Positions 8,419-17,809 of a DNA stretch of 64,000 nt are shown here, piece by piece. The position numbers and the translations under genes are program-made. The stretch comes from Solemya velum gill symbiont. Lineage in GTDB: Bacteria > Pseudomonadota > Gammaproteobacteria > Chromatiales > Chromatiaceae. Below the pieces are notes generated by a model that did not search any database, was not told the origin of the DNA, and worked only from the letters and a program-made list of their open reading frames with translations. Where the stretch lies: the NCBI RefSeq assembly GCF_000787395.1, contig NZ_JRAA01000002.1, positions 1 to 64,000 on the forward strand, given 5' to 3'. Within the stretch, counting starts at the first letter, position 1. The number at the start of each line of letters is the position of its first letter.

Positions 8419-9481
8419 ATGACACTGAGAGTGCTCCTGCAACTACTTATCCTGCTTCTGCTTACCGGAGTTCTTGGCGCGTGTGAAAAAGCCGAACAGG
8501 GAAAACAGCAGCAGCGCAATAAGAAGCAGCAACTGGTGACAACCACGCAAGTTGTCAGGGGCGCCCAGCAGCAGCAGATCGAACGCAGTGGCAACCTGCG
8601 CGTCCGACGCATTATCCACGTACATAACCTCGAAGAAGGCCAGGTCAAGGAGATACCCTGGTATGAAGGTGATGCAGTCAGCCAGGGCGAAATGCTTGTC
8701 AGGCTCGATGACGAACTGTTGCTCACTGCACAGCGCAAGGCAGCAGCACAACTCGACGAGGCAGAGAAAAACCTGTTGCGTCTCGAACGCCTGATCAAAA
8801 CCAATGCCATCTCCGAAGATGCCCTGATTGCAGCACGTACCGAGGTTGCAGTCACCAAGGCAGATATTGATGAACTCGCGGTGCGCCTGCAACGCACCCG
8901 AATCCATGCAGACTTTGATGGCCTGATCACAGAGCGCCTGGTTGAACCCGGGGATTTTGCGGAGAAAAACCGGCACCTGCTGACAGTTATTGATCCACTG
9001 TCACTCGTTATCGAGGTCACCCTGTCACAACTCCTGCTTCCTTCAGTGAATAAAGGCGATGCCGTCGAAGTACAGATCGATGCACTTGGCCAGCAGTGGC
9101 ACCCGGCCAAAATCATTCGTATCCATCCGACTATCGACCCACTCACGGGACAGGGCACTGTCGAGGTAGGTTTCGACGAATTGCCGAGCGGCATCAAGTC
9201 AGGCCAGCGAGCAACGCTGCGTCTGGCGATTACTTCAGATGAAATATTATTGATCCCCTACTCTGCCTTGCAACAGAACAGGGAGCGCAACTGGGTTTAT
9301 CTTAATTAAAGATGGTAAATCTGTAGAACAGGATATAGTCCCGGGCGAATACTGGCCTGACGGCATTGCCATCATCGATGGAATCGAGGATGGCGACGAG
9401 GTCATCACACGCGGCTTCCTTGGACTGAAAAATGGCGCTAAAGTGACAATTGTCGAAGCGCAGGACGACTCACAACAGTGA
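8419..9481 (+). pseudogene. RND efflux periplasmic adaptor (MFP), frameshifted near its C-terminus
   Basis: This is the membrane-fusion lipoprotein that links an RND pump to the outer membrane. From the ATG at 8419 it has a lipoprotein signal with lipobox LGAC, a biotinyl-lipoyl half (EEGQVKEIPWYEGDAV), a short coiled-coil hairpin, the second lipoyl half (IHADFDGLITERLVEPGDF) and a beta-barrel. The frame stops at TAA 9307-9309 after NWVYLN. Skipping one A at 9304 gives IKDGKSVEQD and the expected membrane-proximal domain for 58 more residues, ending in TGA 9479-9481, which overlaps the GTG of the pump gene. One extra A therefore breaks an otherwise normal gene: real mutation or sequencing error. 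A TTG start at 8404 is less likely. Confidence 0.82.
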
Positions 9482-12400
9482 GCGATCACCACACATCTCC
9501 AAGCACATGGTCCATCCGTCATCCTATCGGGGTGATCATGCTGACGCTTGCCGTCGTGGTTCTCGGCATCGTCGCCTTTCTGCAGCTGCGCATTGACCTG
9601 CTACCGCACATCATCTATCCGGAAGTGCGTGTACGCGTGATGGATCCGGGCGTGCCGGCAAGTATCATGGAAGACCAGGTCACGCGCCAGCTTGAAGAGC
9701 AGTTGGCAATTACCGAAGACGCCATCTATGTCCAGTCGACCACCACCGAGGGCCGGTCATCAGTCGATCTGAGTTTTGCCTACAGCAAGGATATCGATAT
9801 TGCGTTGCGTGATGCAAACACCCGCCTTGACCGCGCCAAACGCTTTCTGCCGGACACTATCGACCCGCCAACAATTTATAAACGTGATCCATTCCAGTTG
9901 CCGGTGATGGAAATCCTTGTGTCATCCTCGTTGCGGTCGCCGGTCGAGGTGCGTGAATGGACCGATTACAGCCTCGGCCCGTCCCTGCTGAATCTTCCCG
10001 GTATCGCCGCAGCTGAAATCGGCGGCGGACTGAAACGGGAAATCCAGATCATTATTGATCCGCACAAGCTTGAATCGATGAAATTTGATGTCATCAAGCT
10101 TACTGACGAGATTGCCAGGAACAACCAGGATACACCTGCAGGCCGCCTTCAATCCCGGGTCGAGGAGATTGCAGGCAGAACTGTCGGCAGTTACCAGACA
10201 GTTGATGAGATCCGCGAACTGGAGATCGGGTCAACCAGTGACGGCAAGACAATTCATCTTGCCGATGTCGCAAAAGTGCTCGATACCGCCGAGGAGCAAC
10301 GCCTGATCGTGCGCAGTAACGGCCGCCCAGGTGTCAAACTCTCAATACAGAAGCAGCCGGGCGCGAATACCATCGAGGTGGTTGATGCAGTTGAAGCACG
10401 GCTTCAGGAGATGAGGCAGCAGTCACTCTTTCCCGATGATATCAGTGTCGAACCTGTAACAGACCAGGCCGGACCGATCCGGAATGCCATCAACAATGCA
10501 ACAGCAGCAGCACTTGGTGGCGCAACACTCGCCATGCTCGTGGTCTACCTATTTCTCGGCAGCCTGCTTCGCACCCTGATCGTTGGCACGGCAATTCCTG
10601 TTGCTACCCTGATTACATTTGCACTGATGTCCGCCGCCGGTCTCAACATGAACATAATGACACTGGGTGGGCTGGCCCTTGGCATCGGTATGCTGGTCGA
10701 CAGCACCATCGTCATGCTCGAGAACATTCATCGTCACCAGATGATGAAGTCGACCGCATCGGAAGCTGCCACCGAGGTAACCAGTGCGATTATCGCTTCA
10801 ACATCGACAAACCTGGCTGCCGTGGTGCCTTTCTTTTTCCTCAGCGGGCTCATCGGCCTGATTTTTCGCGAGCTTATCTTCACTATTACAGCCGCTGTCA
10901 TTGCCTCAATGGTTGTTGCACTGACCCTTGTACCTGCACTGGCAGGACGATTCACCAAGGCCGAAGAGAATCACAGCCTGCTACAGCGCCCTCTCAATGC
11001 ACTAACAGGTCTCTACCGTAGTGGACTGAAGAAGCTTCTGCATCTGCCAACAACACTCAAACTGGTGTTGCTGGGAGGTATGGTCGTTCTGCTGGTCTAC
11101 TTGATGCAGCCATTCGGTCAACTGCCAAGCAACCTGCTGCCGCGCATGGATGAAGGCCTGGTACGCATCTCCCTGACATCTGACAGCGGCACCTCGATTA
11201 CCGAAATGGAACGTATGACATCACAGAGTGAAGAGATTGTCGCAAGCATGCCGGGCGTACAGTCGATATTCACCACCGTCGGCGGTTTTGTTTTCGGACG
11301 CTCCAGTTATGAAAATGCCAACCGAACGTCAATCCAGGTACAACTGGTGCCCAAGGGACAGCGTGACCTGTCAGCCGGTGAATGGGTTAAACAGTTCAAG
11401 AAGAAATTCGCTAGCGAGCAGATCCCCGGACTACAGATGCGTGCCTTCGTACGTGCAATTCGCGGCTTGCGCATCAGCCAGGGTGAAGATGATCTGTCTC
11501 TGAAAATACGTGGTCCGGACATCGACACACTCAACGATATCGGCAATCGCCTTGTTGATGAACTCAAAGAGGTCGATGGACTGACCAATGTCCGTCACTC
11601 AGGTGAAGAGACCACCCGTGAGATGTTAATTGGCATCGATCGTGACAAGGCAGCAAGAGCCGGGCTCGACAGCACCACGATTGGTGATGCCGTGCGCATC
11701 GCAATGGACGGAAAAACCGTCACCACCCTGTACGACAGGGACCGTGGAATTGATGTCGTGGTACGCATGGACAGAGAGCAATGGCGCAGCCCGTCAGATG
11801 TTGCAAATATCCAGCTACTCGCAGGAGATAACATTATTCGTCTCGGCGACGTGGCAACAATTCGCATTGAGGCAGCTCCCGGCTCTATCCGCCGTGATCG
11901 CCAGCAACGTGCGGTTGAAGTGAACGCCTCCCTCTCGGAAGAGCTGTCACTGGAACAGGCGATACGCCAGGCACTAACCATTAGTGAAAAAGTCGAAACG
12001 CCGGAAGGCTACTCAATCGCCGAGGCAGGTAGCCTGCAGGCTTTGCAAGAGGGGCAGGCACTGGGCACGATTCTTCTAGCCCTGGCCCTGTTCCTGGTTC
12101 TCGTTGTCATGGCAGTCCAGTTCGAATCCCTGCGTAACCCGCTTGTCATCATGTTTGGCGTGCCATTCTCAGGTATCGGTGTTGTCATTGGCCTGTGGCT
12201 ATGGGGCATCGACATCACCATGCCGGTATGGATCGGCATGATCATGCTCGCCGGCATCGTCGTTAACAACGCCATCGTACTTGTCACCACCATAGAAAAC
12301 AGGCGCAACAAAGGCATGCAGCGCGACGACGCCATCATTGAAGCGGCAGGCCTACGCCTGAAACCGATCCTGATGGCAACACTGACCACCGTGGTTGGAA

Positions 12401-12543
12401 TGATGCCGCTTGCTCTTGCATACGGCAGCGGTTCGGAAATGCTCAAGCCTCTGGCTGTTGTACTGGTAACAGGACTACTGTTCTCAACCCTGATAAGCCT
12501 TATACTTGTCCCCCTGCTCTATAAACATATTGGAAATCAATGA
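9478..12543 (+). CDS. RND efflux pump permease (AcrB/HAE-type)
   Basis: The 1021-residue inner-membrane proton antiporter exports drugs or other toxic compounds with the adaptor encoded just upstream. The order is one N-terminal helix (HPIGVIMLTLAVVVLG), a periplasmic porter domain starting with LRIDLLPHI, helices 2-6 including GGLALGIGMLVDSTIVMLEN (Asp of the proton relay), a second porter domain (from about 540), and helices 8-12 with IGMIMLAGIVVNNAIVLV. The start is a GTG overlapping the adaptor stop (GTGA), a clear sign of translational coupling. No outer-membrane TolC-like gene is adjacent. Substrate is unknown. Confidence 0.92.
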   Translation: MSDHHTSPSTWSIRHPIGVIMLTLAVVVLGIVAFLQLRIDLLPHIIYPEVRVRVMDPGVPASIMEDQVTRQLEEQLAITEDAIYVQSTTTEGRSSVDLSFAYSKDIDIALRDANTRLDRAKRFLPDTIDPPTIYKRDPFQLPVMEILVSSSLRSPVEVREWTDYSLGPSLLNLPGIAAAEIGGGLKREIQIIIDPHKLESMKFDVIKLTDEIARNNQDTPAGRLQSRVEEIAGRTVGSYQTVDEIRELEIGSTSDGKTIHLADVAKVLDTAEEQRLIVRSNGRPGVKLSIQKQPGANTIEVVDAVEARLQEMRQQSLFPDDISVEPVTDQAGPIRNAINNATAAALGGATLAMLVVYLFLGSLLRTLIVGTAIPVATLITFALMSAAGLNMNIMTLGGLALGIGMLVDSTIVMLENIHRHQMMKSTASEAATEVTSAIIASTSTNLAAVVPFFFLSGLIGLIFRELIFTITAAVIASMVVALTLVPALAGRFTKAEENHSLLQRPLNALTGLYRSGLKKLLHLPTTLKLVLLGGMVVLLVYLMQPFGQLPSNLLPRMDEGLVRISLTSDSGTSITEMERMTSQSEEIVASMPGVQSIFTTVGGFVFGRSSYENANRTSIQVQLVPKGQRDLSAGEWVKQFKKKFASEQIPGLQMRAFVRAIRGLRISQGEDDLSLKIRGPDIDTLNDIGNRLVDELKEVDGLTNVRHSGEETTREMLIGIDRDKAARAGLDSTTIGDAVRIAMDGKTVTTLYDRDRGIDVVVRMDREQWRSPSDVANIQLLAGDNIIRLGDVATIRIEAAPGSIRRDRQQRAVEVNASLSEELSLEQAIRQALTISEKVETPEGYSIAEAGSLQALQEGQALGTILLALALFLVLVVMAVQFESLRNPLVIMFGVPFSGIGVVIGLWLWGIDITMPVWIGMIMLAGIVVNNAIVLVTTIENRRNKGMQRDDAIIEAAGLRLKPILMATLTTVVGMMPLALAYGSGSEMLKPLAVVLVTGLLFSTLISLILVPLLYKHIGNQ

Positions 12544-13439
12544 ATACTGAAGCACTGCTGCTCACAACACGCTCGGCCAGGCCGCCATTCCTGATTCTGA
12601 CACTCTCCTGCATCTCGCTCGGAGTCGCTATTGCACTCTCCACACCAGGTGTTGATGTCCACCTTGTCGATGTGTTTCTGATCCTCTTAGCAGGTATCGC
12701 CTCGCATATCAGTGTGAATGCATTCAATGAATATTTCGATTTCAGGAGCGGTCTTGATGAGTTGACAGAAAGAACACCGTTCAGTGGCGGTAGCGGCCTG
12801 CTACCAACACACCCGGACCTGGATAATAATGTCCTCCTGATGGCGATAGTCTCTCTTGCCGCCTGCATCGGAATCGGACTCTATTTCACCGCCATCCATG
12901 GCATGGTTCCTCTGGTCATCGGTGCTGTCGGTGTGTTGCTCATCATCACTTACACACACCTGATTACACGCTCTCCTTTTTCTTCGCTGCTCGCACCAGG
13001 CATTGCATTTGGCCCGCTGATGATTATCGGCAGCGTGTATGTATTGAGTGGAAGCATCTCAACAACTGCCATCATCGCTTCGTTAATTCCCTTTTTCCTG
13101 GTCAACAACCTGCTACTGTTGAACCAGTATCCGGATGTTGAGGCTGACATACAGGTTGGACGCAAGAATTACCCGATTATGATTGGCCGCAGTAAAAGCA
13201 GCCTGATCTATGCAGCTTTCACACTGCTGGCCTTCGCAATAATCCCGCTGGGCATAGCGACAGGCCATTTCCCGCTACTCTCACTGCTGGCGCTCATTCC
13301 GCTTGTCCCTGCTCTCATTTCAGTACGTGACAGCTTTCGTCATGCTGACGACATTCCGCAACTGGCGCAGGCGATGGGGCTGAACGTTGTCGTCAATCTC
13401 GTCACGCCCGCGCTGCTGGCAGCCGCATTGGTTATCTGA
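12540..13439 (+). CDS. UbiA-family prenyltransferase
   Basis: This 299-residue integral membrane protein has eight or nine helices and two Asp-rich sites typical of aromatic prenyltransferases: NAFNEYFDFRSGLDE near residue 60 and NQYPDVEADIQVGRKN near residue 195. It resembles the MenA-like branch, which attaches a polyprenyl tail to dihydroxynaphthoate, more than UbiA, because the first motif has N-x-x-x-D spacing and is followed by RTPFSGGSG. Other menaquinone genes are not seen here, so the substrate is uncertain. The ATG overlaps the RND stop by four bases. Confidence 0.82.
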   Translation: MNTEALLLTTRSARPPFLILTLSCISLGVAIALSTPGVDVHLVDVFLILLAGIASHISVNAFNEYFDFRSGLDELTERTPFSGGSGLLPTHPDLDNNVLLMAIVSLAACIGIGLYFTAIHGMVPLVIGAVGVLLIITYTHLITRSPFSSLLAPGIAFGPLMIIGSVYVLSGSISTTAIIASLIPFFLVNNLLLLNQYPDVEADIQVGRKNYPIMIGRSKSSLIYAAFTLLAFAIIPLGIATGHFPLLSLLALIPLVPALISVRDSFRHADDIPQLAQAMGLNVVVNLVTPALLAAALVI

Positions 13440-13448
13440 GAGTTAGAT

Positions 13449-14117
13449 ATGACAAACAGTTTCAAATTCCTTGATCAGGATGGCAGTCGCATTGACCTGA
13501 ATGCGGGAAAGATCGTTGCCATTGGACGCAATTACCATGCGCATATAGAAGAGCTGAACAATCCGGTTCCTGACAAGCCGGTCATCTTCATGAAGCCCTC
13601 CACGGCACTCAGGCCATTGCACGAACCCGTGGTCATCCCGACTGACCGGGGCGCCGTGCACTATGAAATCGAACTCGCCGTGTTAATTGCAGAAGAGATC
13701 AGCTGTGTCGATGAAGATGCGGTTGCAGATGCGATTGGAGGTTATGCACTCGCTCTCGACCTTACCCTGCGAGATGTACAGGAAGAGGTCAAGAACAAGG
13801 GGCTGCCATGGGAAATGGCAAAATCCTGGGACGGCAGTTGCCCGTTGGGCAGAGTTCTTCCTGCTGATACAATCGATCCGGCCAATGCAGAGCTGCAACT
13901 CGTCATCAATGGTGAAGTACGCCAGCAGGCGAATACCAGGATGATGATTCGTGGTGCCATCTCCCTGATCAGTTACATCAGCCGCTATTTCACGCTTGAA
14001 CCGGGCGACCTGGTACTAACCGGTACACCATCAGGCGTCGGCTCACTCAATGCAGGTGATCAGCTCGAACTGTCACTCGATCAACACTCTGAATCAACAC
14101 AAATCACCACATCCTGA
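13449..14117 (+). CDS. Fumarylacetoacetate hydrolase-family protein
   Basis: The 222-residue protein matches the FAH fold: IGRNYHAHIEELNN at the N-terminus, the metal-binding acidic residues in HYEIELAVLI and LALDLTLRDVQ, the WEMAKSWDGSCPLG segment, and the C-terminal LTGTPSGVGSLNAGD. Related enzymes (YcgM-type) hydrolyse fumarylpyruvate or act as oxaloacetate tautomerase/decarboxylase; the exact substrate cannot be decided. It lies 9 nt after the prenyltransferase and just before mtaB. Confidence 0.85.
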   Translation: MTNSFKFLDQDGSRIDLNAGKIVAIGRNYHAHIEELNNPVPDKPVIFMKPSTALRPLHEPVVIPTDRGAVHYEIELAVLIAEEISCVDEDAVADAIGGYALALDLTLRDVQEEVKNKGLPWEMAKSWDGSCPLGRVLPADTIDPANAELQLVINGEVRQQANTRMMIRGAISLISYISRYFTLEPGDLVLTGTPSGVGSLNAGDQLELSLDQHSESTQITTS

Positions 14118-14124
14118 AATCAGC

Positions 14125-15417
14125 ATGCAAGTACATCTAAAAACCCTAGGCTGTCGCCTTAACGAAGCCGAACTGGAAACATGGGCACGTAAATTTCGCC
14201 ACCAGGGGCATGCAGTTACTGCTCAACCTGACGAGGCGGACCTGGTTGTGGTCAACAGCTGTGCTGTTACGGAGGAAGCTGTACGCAAATCACGCAAACT
14301 GATCCGTCGTGTACAGCGCTCGAATCCACAGGCAAAACTGGTCGTTTCCGGCTGTTACGCCTCGCTGAATCCGGCTGAGATCAAAAGCATTCCCGGAGTC
14401 GACCTGTTGATCGAAAATCGTGACAAGGACCGCTTACCGGAAATTGTCGCGGAAAAACTCGATACCCTCTCAATGCCGGACACAGCGACAGAGCCGGGTG
14501 AAAACCTGCTGTTCGCACGTGGCAGGCAACGTGCTTTTATCAAGGTGCAGGACGGCTGCCGTTATAAGTGCACCTTCTGCATCGTCACGGAGGCACGTGG
14601 CGAAGAACGCAGCCGCCCGCCACAGGAGATAATTGACGAGATTAATGCATTACATCAACAAGGTGTACAGGAAGCCGTTATCACTGGCGTTCATCTTGGT
14701 GGTTATGGCAGTGATTGTGACAGCAATCTCGGCCAGCTGGTTGAGCGCCTGTTGAAGGAGACATCGATTCCGCGTTTACGTCTTGGCTCACTCGAACCGT
14801 GGGATATCCCTGATAACTTCTGGTCGCTGTTCGATAATCCGCGCCTGATGCCGCACCTGCATCTGCCACTACAGAGTGGTTGCGACACGGTGCTGAGACG
14901 CATGGCACGTCGCTGTAAAACGGCAGAGTTCAGCAGCCTGCTCTCCGAGGCCAGGAAAATGATACCCGGGCTGAACATTACCACTGACATTATCGTCGGC
15001 TTTCCCGGTGAAACTGACAGTGAATGGCAAGAGGGAATGGATTACCTTGAGAGGCTCGATTTCGGTCACATCCACATCTTTTCCTATTCACCACGCCCGG
15101 GTACCAAGGCGGCACGTCTTCCGAATGCCGTCAATGATGAAACAAGACGCTCACGCAGCCAGCAGCTGCACGCTCTTGCAGACGAAATGAAACAGCGCTG
15201 TCTCGATACCATGATTGGTACACAACAGGAGGTACTGATTGAGACACGTTCACAGGATGAGAACGGCGACTGGTACTGGGGCTACACGCCAAATTATCAC
15301 CGCGTACGAATCACTGCGAGTCGTGACAGCCTCGAAACGACTGTCACCATGATCAAGATTACCGGCAGTGACAGTGGCAGCAACCTGCTGCATGGTGAAA
15401 TCACTCCAGCAGCCTGA
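14125..15417 (+). CDS. mtaB: MtaB-type tRNA t6A37 methylthiotransferase (radical SAM)
   Basis: This enzyme adds a methylthio group to t6A at tRNA position 37. The 430-residue product has the N-terminal UPF0004 domain with its cluster cysteines (LGCRLNEAE, NSCAVTEEA, SGCYAS), the radical-SAM motif CRYKCTFC around residue 145, and a C-terminal TRAM-like segment (IGTQQEVLIETRS). HLGGYGSD and LHLPLQSGCDTVLRRM are typical for the family. The ATG at 14125 was chosen because VHLKTLGCRLNEAE begins the conserved domain; the frame extends upstream into the FAH gene. MiaB is a paralogue, but the sequence fits MtaB better. Confidence 0.88.
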   Translation: MQVHLKTLGCRLNEAELETWARKFRHQGHAVTAQPDEADLVVVNSCAVTEEAVRKSRKLIRRVQRSNPQAKLVVSGCYASLNPAEIKSIPGVDLLIENRDKDRLPEIVAEKLDTLSMPDTATEPGENLLFARGRQRAFIKVQDGCRYKCTFCIVTEARGEERSRPPQEIIDEINALHQQGVQEAVITGVHLGGYGSDCDSNLGQLVERLLKETSIPRLRLGSLEPWDIPDNFWSLFDNPRLMPHLHLPLQSGCDTVLRRMARRCKTAEFSSLLSEARKMIPGLNITTDIIVGFPGETDSEWQEGMDYLERLDFGHIHIFSYSPRPGTKAARLPNAVNDETRRSRSQQLHALADEMKQRCLDTMIGTQQEVLIETRSQDENGDWYWGYTPNYHRVRITASRDSLETTVTMIKITGSDSGSNLLHGEITPAA

Positions 15418-15748
15418 TCTCTGCCTCACCATCGTCGGGATTGATCAAAAACTCGAGCTCACAATATTCAGTCAGTTCATCGCAGGGTGTTGGATCATCC
15501 GCGCAACAGCTGCCGGAAATGATCCCTGCAAAGAAGATACCCGCTTTAAGGCGGATCTCCTCGTCAGATCTGTGCAACTCCAGCACCACAACGGAAAAAG
15601 GCGAATCACTCACATAGCTGCTTTGAGACATCCCCTGCTGCAACGGTAATGCAGCATGATCCATCTGCTCTATCTCCCGTTTGAGAGACTGCTTGAGTTC
15701 CTCGACGCTCTCTTCAAGCAGGCTTGTTTTAAAATTCACTCTCATCAC
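15401..15748 (-). CDS. Small conserved-looking acidic protein of unknown function
   Basis: The 115-residue product is soluble, acidic, and has a helical N-terminal third (SLLEESVEELKQSLKREIEQMD) followed by a predicted beta-strand region with SVVVLELH, a GSCCADDPTPCDELTEYC cysteine group and the C-terminal ELEFLINPDDGEAEI. The four cysteines could bind a metal, but no known motif is recognised. Its 3' end overlaps mtaB by 17 nt (convergent), and it is divergent from oxyR. No function is proposed. Confidence 0.7.
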   Translation of the reverse strand: MMRVNFKTSLLEESVEELKQSLKREIEQMDHAALPLQQGMSQSSYVSDSPFSVVVLELHRSDEEIRLKAGIFFAGIISGSCCADDPTPCDELTEYCELEFLINPDDGEAEIRLLE

Positions 15749-15814
15749 ATCTTTATTTGATAAGCAATTTCTTTAATATATACTTTAATTATCGTTTCTA
15801 CCAATAGTTAAACC

Positions 15815-16735
15815 ATGAATCTCCGGGATCTCAATTACCTTGTTGCAGTCGCAGAAACCAACAACTTCAGCAAGGCTGCAGAACGCTGTTTTGTAAGCCA
15901 GCCAACCCTGAGCGGACAGATTAAAAAACTCGAAGAAGAGCTCGGAGTCACACTATTCGAACGCACCAACCGCTCTGTTGAGATTACAGCAATCGGAAGC
16001 GAAATCCTGTCACATGCGAGACAGATACTGGAACAAGCCGATGTTATCGCACAAGTTGCACGCGCGCACCAGGACCCGCTCGCAGGGCCCTTGCGTGTTG
16101 GCGCGATACCAACCATCAGCCCCTACCTGATGCCATTGATCCTCGCGCCACTCAAAAAAGAGCATCCGCAGATGCAGTTGATACTCTCTGAAGAAATGAC
16201 GGAGACACTGTTAACCCGGTTGCACAATCACGAGATCGATGTCGCCCTGCTTGCAACACCTACCAAAGAGCCTTCTCTGGAATCAATTCCGCTCTTTGAT
16301 GAGCCATTTTGGGTCGCCTTTCCGCGCAAGCACGGTTTCTATAACAAGGAGAAAATCACGCGTACCGATATCGACAAGGAGACCTTGCTGCTTCTGTCCG
16401 AGGGACACTGCCTTGCGAAACAGGCAATGGATGTCTGCCATATCAGTGAACGCCAGAGTGAAGGAGAAATGGCTGATTTGCGTGCTGCCAGCCTGGAAAC
16501 CCTGATCCAGTTGGTCAAGGCAGGTTATGGCATCACGCTGATTCCGGCACTCGCACTCGGTGGCTCATGGGCGAGCGGAAGCGGTATTGTCACCCACCCG
16601 CTCAATATCAAAAATGCGTCACGACGAATTTCGCTGGTGTTTCGCAGCAGCTTTCCACGGCGTGCGGCTCTGAGCGCCTTTGCCGAAATCATACGAAGCA
16701 GACTGCCAAATACAGTGAAGTTGATCAAAAGCTAG
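15815..16735 (+). CDS. oxyR: OxyR, hydrogen-peroxide-sensing LysR-type regulator
   Basis: The 306-residue regulator has an N-terminal winged helix-turn-helix (MNLRDLNYLVAVAETNNFSKAAE) and the LysR effector domain. Cys199 in EGHCLAKQAMDVC and Cys208 fall at exactly the positions of the E. coli OxyR peroxide-sensing disulfide pair, which makes the call strong. Oxidised OxyR activates peroxide-defence genes; the peroxiredoxin-glutaredoxin fusion and glutathione reductase lie 1-3 kb downstream, so they are likely targets. Confidence 0.93.
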   Translation: MNLRDLNYLVAVAETNNFSKAAERCFVSQPTLSGQIKKLEEELGVTLFERTNRSVEITAIGSEILSHARQILEQADVIAQVARAHQDPLAGPLRVGAIPTISPYLMPLILAPLKKEHPQMQLILSEEMTETLLTRLHNHEIDVALLATPTKEPSLESIPLFDEPFWVAFPRKHGFYNKEKITRTDIDKETLLLLSEGHCLAKQAMDVCHISERQSEGEMADLRAASLETLIQLVKAGYGITLIPALALGGSWASGSGIVTHPLNIKNASRRISLVFRSSFPRRAALSAFAEIIRSRLPNTVKLIKS

Positions 16736-16767
16736 CCTGCCAGGCAACTGAACGGATGCCCAATCGA

Positions 16768-17607
16768 TTATTGTGCAGTTAGCTCTTGTGAGCCATACCA
16801 GGATTCACCTGCCAAAACCTCCGGCGGCTCACTGATCACAGGTGCTTCAATACATAGCATGCGACGATAACCTTCAGGATCCATATCTCCAAGCGCTGCA
16901 CACTTCTCCGGACCAGGGTTCCACACCACCACATCAGGAAAACCGGACGATTTCACGACCATTCGTCGCCCGGGTTCGCGCATGGCCACTTGCCCTGGAG
17001 CCCGCATGTAGATGCGGTCGACTTCGTCTGTGAAAGAGAGTTCCGGATCGACCTGTATAACGTCCTGTATACCCTTTGCTGACTCACGATAATGACAGCC
17101 ACCCAGGTTCTCCACCACTGTCGCTGCGATATCACGCACACCTAAATATGTGTGCAAGGCACCGGTAAAATGAAATGAAGTCGTTCCAGTATTCTGGATA
17201 CTGAACTCAACTTTCAAATGTGGTCCACCCACTGTGACAGTCAAGGTGGCCCGAAATGCATGTGGCCACATGGCACGCGAAGCAATGGAATCTTCCAGTT
17301 GGAAAACGGCTTGCGCCGAATCCCCCTCCTATTTGGTGCTCACTAGTTCCCATAGGCCAAGACGTGCAAAACCATGCTTGAGAAAAGGCCCTTCATCGGC
17401 AAACTGTGGGAAACAGACAGGTACACCACCGCGAATAGCCGTGCCTTCACTAAACTCCGCTCGTTCACTAAGGAACAGTCGTTCGTCATCTCCCGCTGGA
17501 CACCAGTCGGTAACATGGGCGCCATATAAATAGATTTCAGCTTGTGCACCATCCTCTGCCGTCAGTACCACTTTAGAGAAATCGTCCCCACCATTATCAG
17601 ATTGCAT
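16768..17607 (-). pseudogene. D-hexose-6-phosphate mutarotase split by an in-frame TAG
   Basis: YeaD-type aldose-1-epimerase-fold enzymes interconvert anomers of glucose-6-phosphate. Two pieces lie in the same frame: 17329-17607 (LYGAHVTDWCPAGDDERLFLSERAEF, then GGVPVCFPQFADEG and KHGFARLGLWE) and the part down to 16768 (HTYLGVRDIAATVVENL, VVVWNPGPEKCAALGDM, MLCIEAP, ending near ESWYGSQELTAQ). They are separated only by the TAG at 17329-17331; translation continues EGDSAQAVFQLEDS without any gap. All conserved blocks are otherwise intact, so the lesion is recent or a base-call error. The start may be 17607 or 17622. Confidence 0.82.
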
Positions 17608-17705
17608 AAAGATTCCAAACAACTAAAACACTCAAAGTCATTGTACAGGCCTATGTGCTGACTTAAGAGACATAACACCTATTATCGTCAATTCCTCTTA
17701 TTCAT

Positions 17706-17720
17706 ATCGTTTTAAACGAT
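17706..17720. promoter_or_regulatory. Candidate OxyR operator upstream of the peroxiredoxin-glutaredoxin gene
   Basis: ATCGTTTTAAACGAT is a perfect 15-nt inverted repeat about 90 nt upstream of the start. It resembles one half of the known OxyR site (ATAG-n-T-n3-A-n-CTAT) in spacing and symmetry. A second half-site following it is weak. The call is based on symmetry and the nearby oxyR gene only. Confidence 0.4.
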
Positions 17721-17809
17721 TTTCCCTATTTCTTTCCCTACCCCATACTAACTCCCGTACCAACAAATCGAACTCAACGTCGATTCAGATAATTAACGGA
17801 GATATGAAT

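Noticed and set aside
8385-9197. Long minus-strand frame of 270 codons opposite the RND adaptor
   Set aside because: It is rich in Ser, Arg and Cys, has no domain, and lies antisense to a clear adaptor gene with strong family motifs.
9300-9312. Programmed +1 frameshift in the RND adaptor
   Set aside because: No known shift signal or internal ribosome-like site is present, and the result looks like a single added A in an A/T run.
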